Assembly (NCBI GenBank): GCA_013695925.1
Contig: JACCZO010000102.1
Location: 1 to 5,717, forward strand
Source: Chthoniobacterales bacterium
GTDB taxonomy: Bacteria > Verrucomicrobiota > Verrucomicrobiia > Chthoniobacterales > UBA10450
DNA: 5,717 nt
Direction: 5' to 3'
Shown here: in pieces, positions 5,064-5,717 of the stretch
Position numbering within the stretch: position 1 is the first letter of the stretch
How the letters are laid out: each line of letters begins with the position of its first letter
Position numbers and translations under genes: made by a program
The notes under the pieces: generated by a model
Told to the model about the DNA's origin: nothing
Database searches by the model: none
What the model saw: only the letters and a program-made list of their open reading frames with translations

Positions 5064-5695
5064 ACGGGTTCGCTCCCGATTCCGCGGCCGCGCGCGGCCT
5101 GGCGCTCTGTCACGTCTGTTACCTGGCCACGCCGGTAAGCGAGGAACGCTGTCCGCGCTGCGCCAGCCGGCTCCACCTACGGCTGAAGGAGAGTATCCAG
5201 CGCACCTGGGCCCTCACTTTCGCGGCGGTGATGCTTTATTTCCCGGCCAACATGCTCCCCGTTCTGCGGGTGGAATCGTTCGCCGGTGATCAACAGAACA
5301 CGATCATGGGCGGGGTGATCGAGTTCTGGCAACATGGCGATTACCCGGTCGCGATTATTATTTTTGCGGCCAGCGTTTTGATCCCGGTCCTGAAGATCGC
5401 CTCGATCGCGGCTCTTTGCCTCGCCTCCCACTCCGGGCGCCGGCCCCGGGAAATGACCCGCCTCTACCGGGTGACGGAGTTTGTCGGGCGCTGGTCGATG
5501 GTCGATGTGTTTGTCGTCGCTATCCTTGTGGGAGTGGTCCAACTTGGGTCCACCATTTCCGTTCATCCCGGCCCGGGTGCGCTCTCGTTTGCCGCGGTCG
5601 TGATCCTGACGATGTTCGCCGCCATGAGTTTCGATCCGCGGTTGATTTGGGATGCCGCGGCGCAGGCGCCGTCCGATACTTCGCCCCAGCCTTGA
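5060..5695 (+). CDS. PqiA-like membrane protein, second half-size unit
   Basis: A 211-residue paralogue of the preceding protein. A four-cysteine ribbon (Cys17, Cys20 in CHVC; Cys31, Cys34 in CPRC) precedes about four membrane helices: 49-70 (ALTFAAVMLYFPANMLPVL), 97-122, 146-166 (RWSMVDVFVVAILVGVVQLG) and 172-190. Together with the upstream gene it equals the two halves of a full-length PqiA, so the two products probably form a heterodimer in the inner membrane. ATG 5060-5062 overlaps the previous TGA (5061-5063). GGAG at 5045-5048 is slightly far from the start, so reinitiation by the same ribosome is likely. The frame is open upstream to 4991, but that would overlap the first gene by 73 bases, so I reject the earlier start. 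The tail (AQAPSDTSPQP) is unstructured. Confidence 0.87.
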   Translation: MNGFAPDSAAARGLALCHVCYLATPVSEERCPRCASRLHLRLKESIQRTWALTFAAVMLYFPANMLPVLRVESFAGDQQNTIMGGVIEFWQHGDYPVAIIIFAASVLIPVLKIASIAALCLASHSGRRPREMTRLYRVTEFVGRWSMVDVFVVAILVGVVQLGSTISVHPGPGALSFAAVVILTMFAAMSFDPRLIWDAAAQAPSDTSPQP

Positions 5696-5697
5696 CC

Positions 5698-5717
5698 ATG
5701 CCCGACACTTCTTCTTC
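5698..5717 (+). CDS. Start of the next operon gene (possibly pqiB/MCE), cut by window end
   Basis: An ATG two bases after the TGA of the second PqiA-like gene opens a frame reading MPDTSS to the window edge. The tight spacing implies it belongs to the same operon. In pqi operons pqiA is followed by pqiB, an MCE-domain protein that spans the periplasm, and a short polar N-terminus before a membrane helix would fit. Six residues cannot prove this, so the identity rests on position only. Confidence 0.45.

Overview
The window looks like chromosomal DNA of a GC-rich (about 60% by eye), Gram-negative, probably soil-dwelling bacterium. My best guess is Verrucomicrobiota of the Chthoniobacterales (Spartobacteria) type. 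This rests on a combination of traits: a DUF5996 protein, a REP-associated tyrosine transposase (RAYT) flanked by GTTGTAGCCGGGG hairpin repeats, an MqnD-type futalosine (menaquinone) enzyme, and PqiA-type membrane proteins that imply an outer membrane. The lineage is an inference from gene style, not a database result.

Layout. Positions 59-1033 (+) encode a DUF5996 protein. Positions 1027-1152 hold two opposed copies and one decayed copy of a GC-rich repeat, and the RAYT gene (1063-1623, +) starts between the opposed copies. A third full copy, a perfect 11-bp-stem hairpin, sits on the RAYT stop codon (1617-1647). Next, on the minus strand, is a broken alpha/beta-hydrolase gene (1683-1958). 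Its C-terminal tail survives out of frame at 1630-1704. Upstream of it, with an ATGA overlap, is an intact DegT/DnrJ/EryC1/StrS aminotransferase (1955-3148, -). A 124-bp divergent intergenic stretch follows, then a small single-pass membrane protein (3273-3461, +), convergent with mqnD (3471-4343, -). Divergent from mqnD is a pqi-like operon: two half-size PqiA-like membrane proteins (4425-5063 and 5060-5695, ATGA overlap), then the first codons of another gene at 5698, possibly a pqiB/MCE gene.

How the parts fit. The aminotransferase and hydrolase were once a translationally coupled pair, but the hydrolase has lost its catalytic core through an internal deletion. The RAYT and its repeats appear to have settled between two older genes. 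The DUF5996 and RAYT reading frames both end on a TAG supplied by the repeat, and the hydrolase remnant runs into a TGA inside it. MqnD belongs to menaquinone synthesis by the futalosine route. The PqiA pair belongs to envelope (PqiABC/MCE-type) lipid transport.

The least expected signals are two. One is the RAYT ribosome site and start codon lying in the loop of a long inverted repeat. The other is an eight-base word, GCCTAACG/CGTTAGGC, present six times exactly across unrelated genes and one intergenic region, where about 0.2 copies would be expected by chance.
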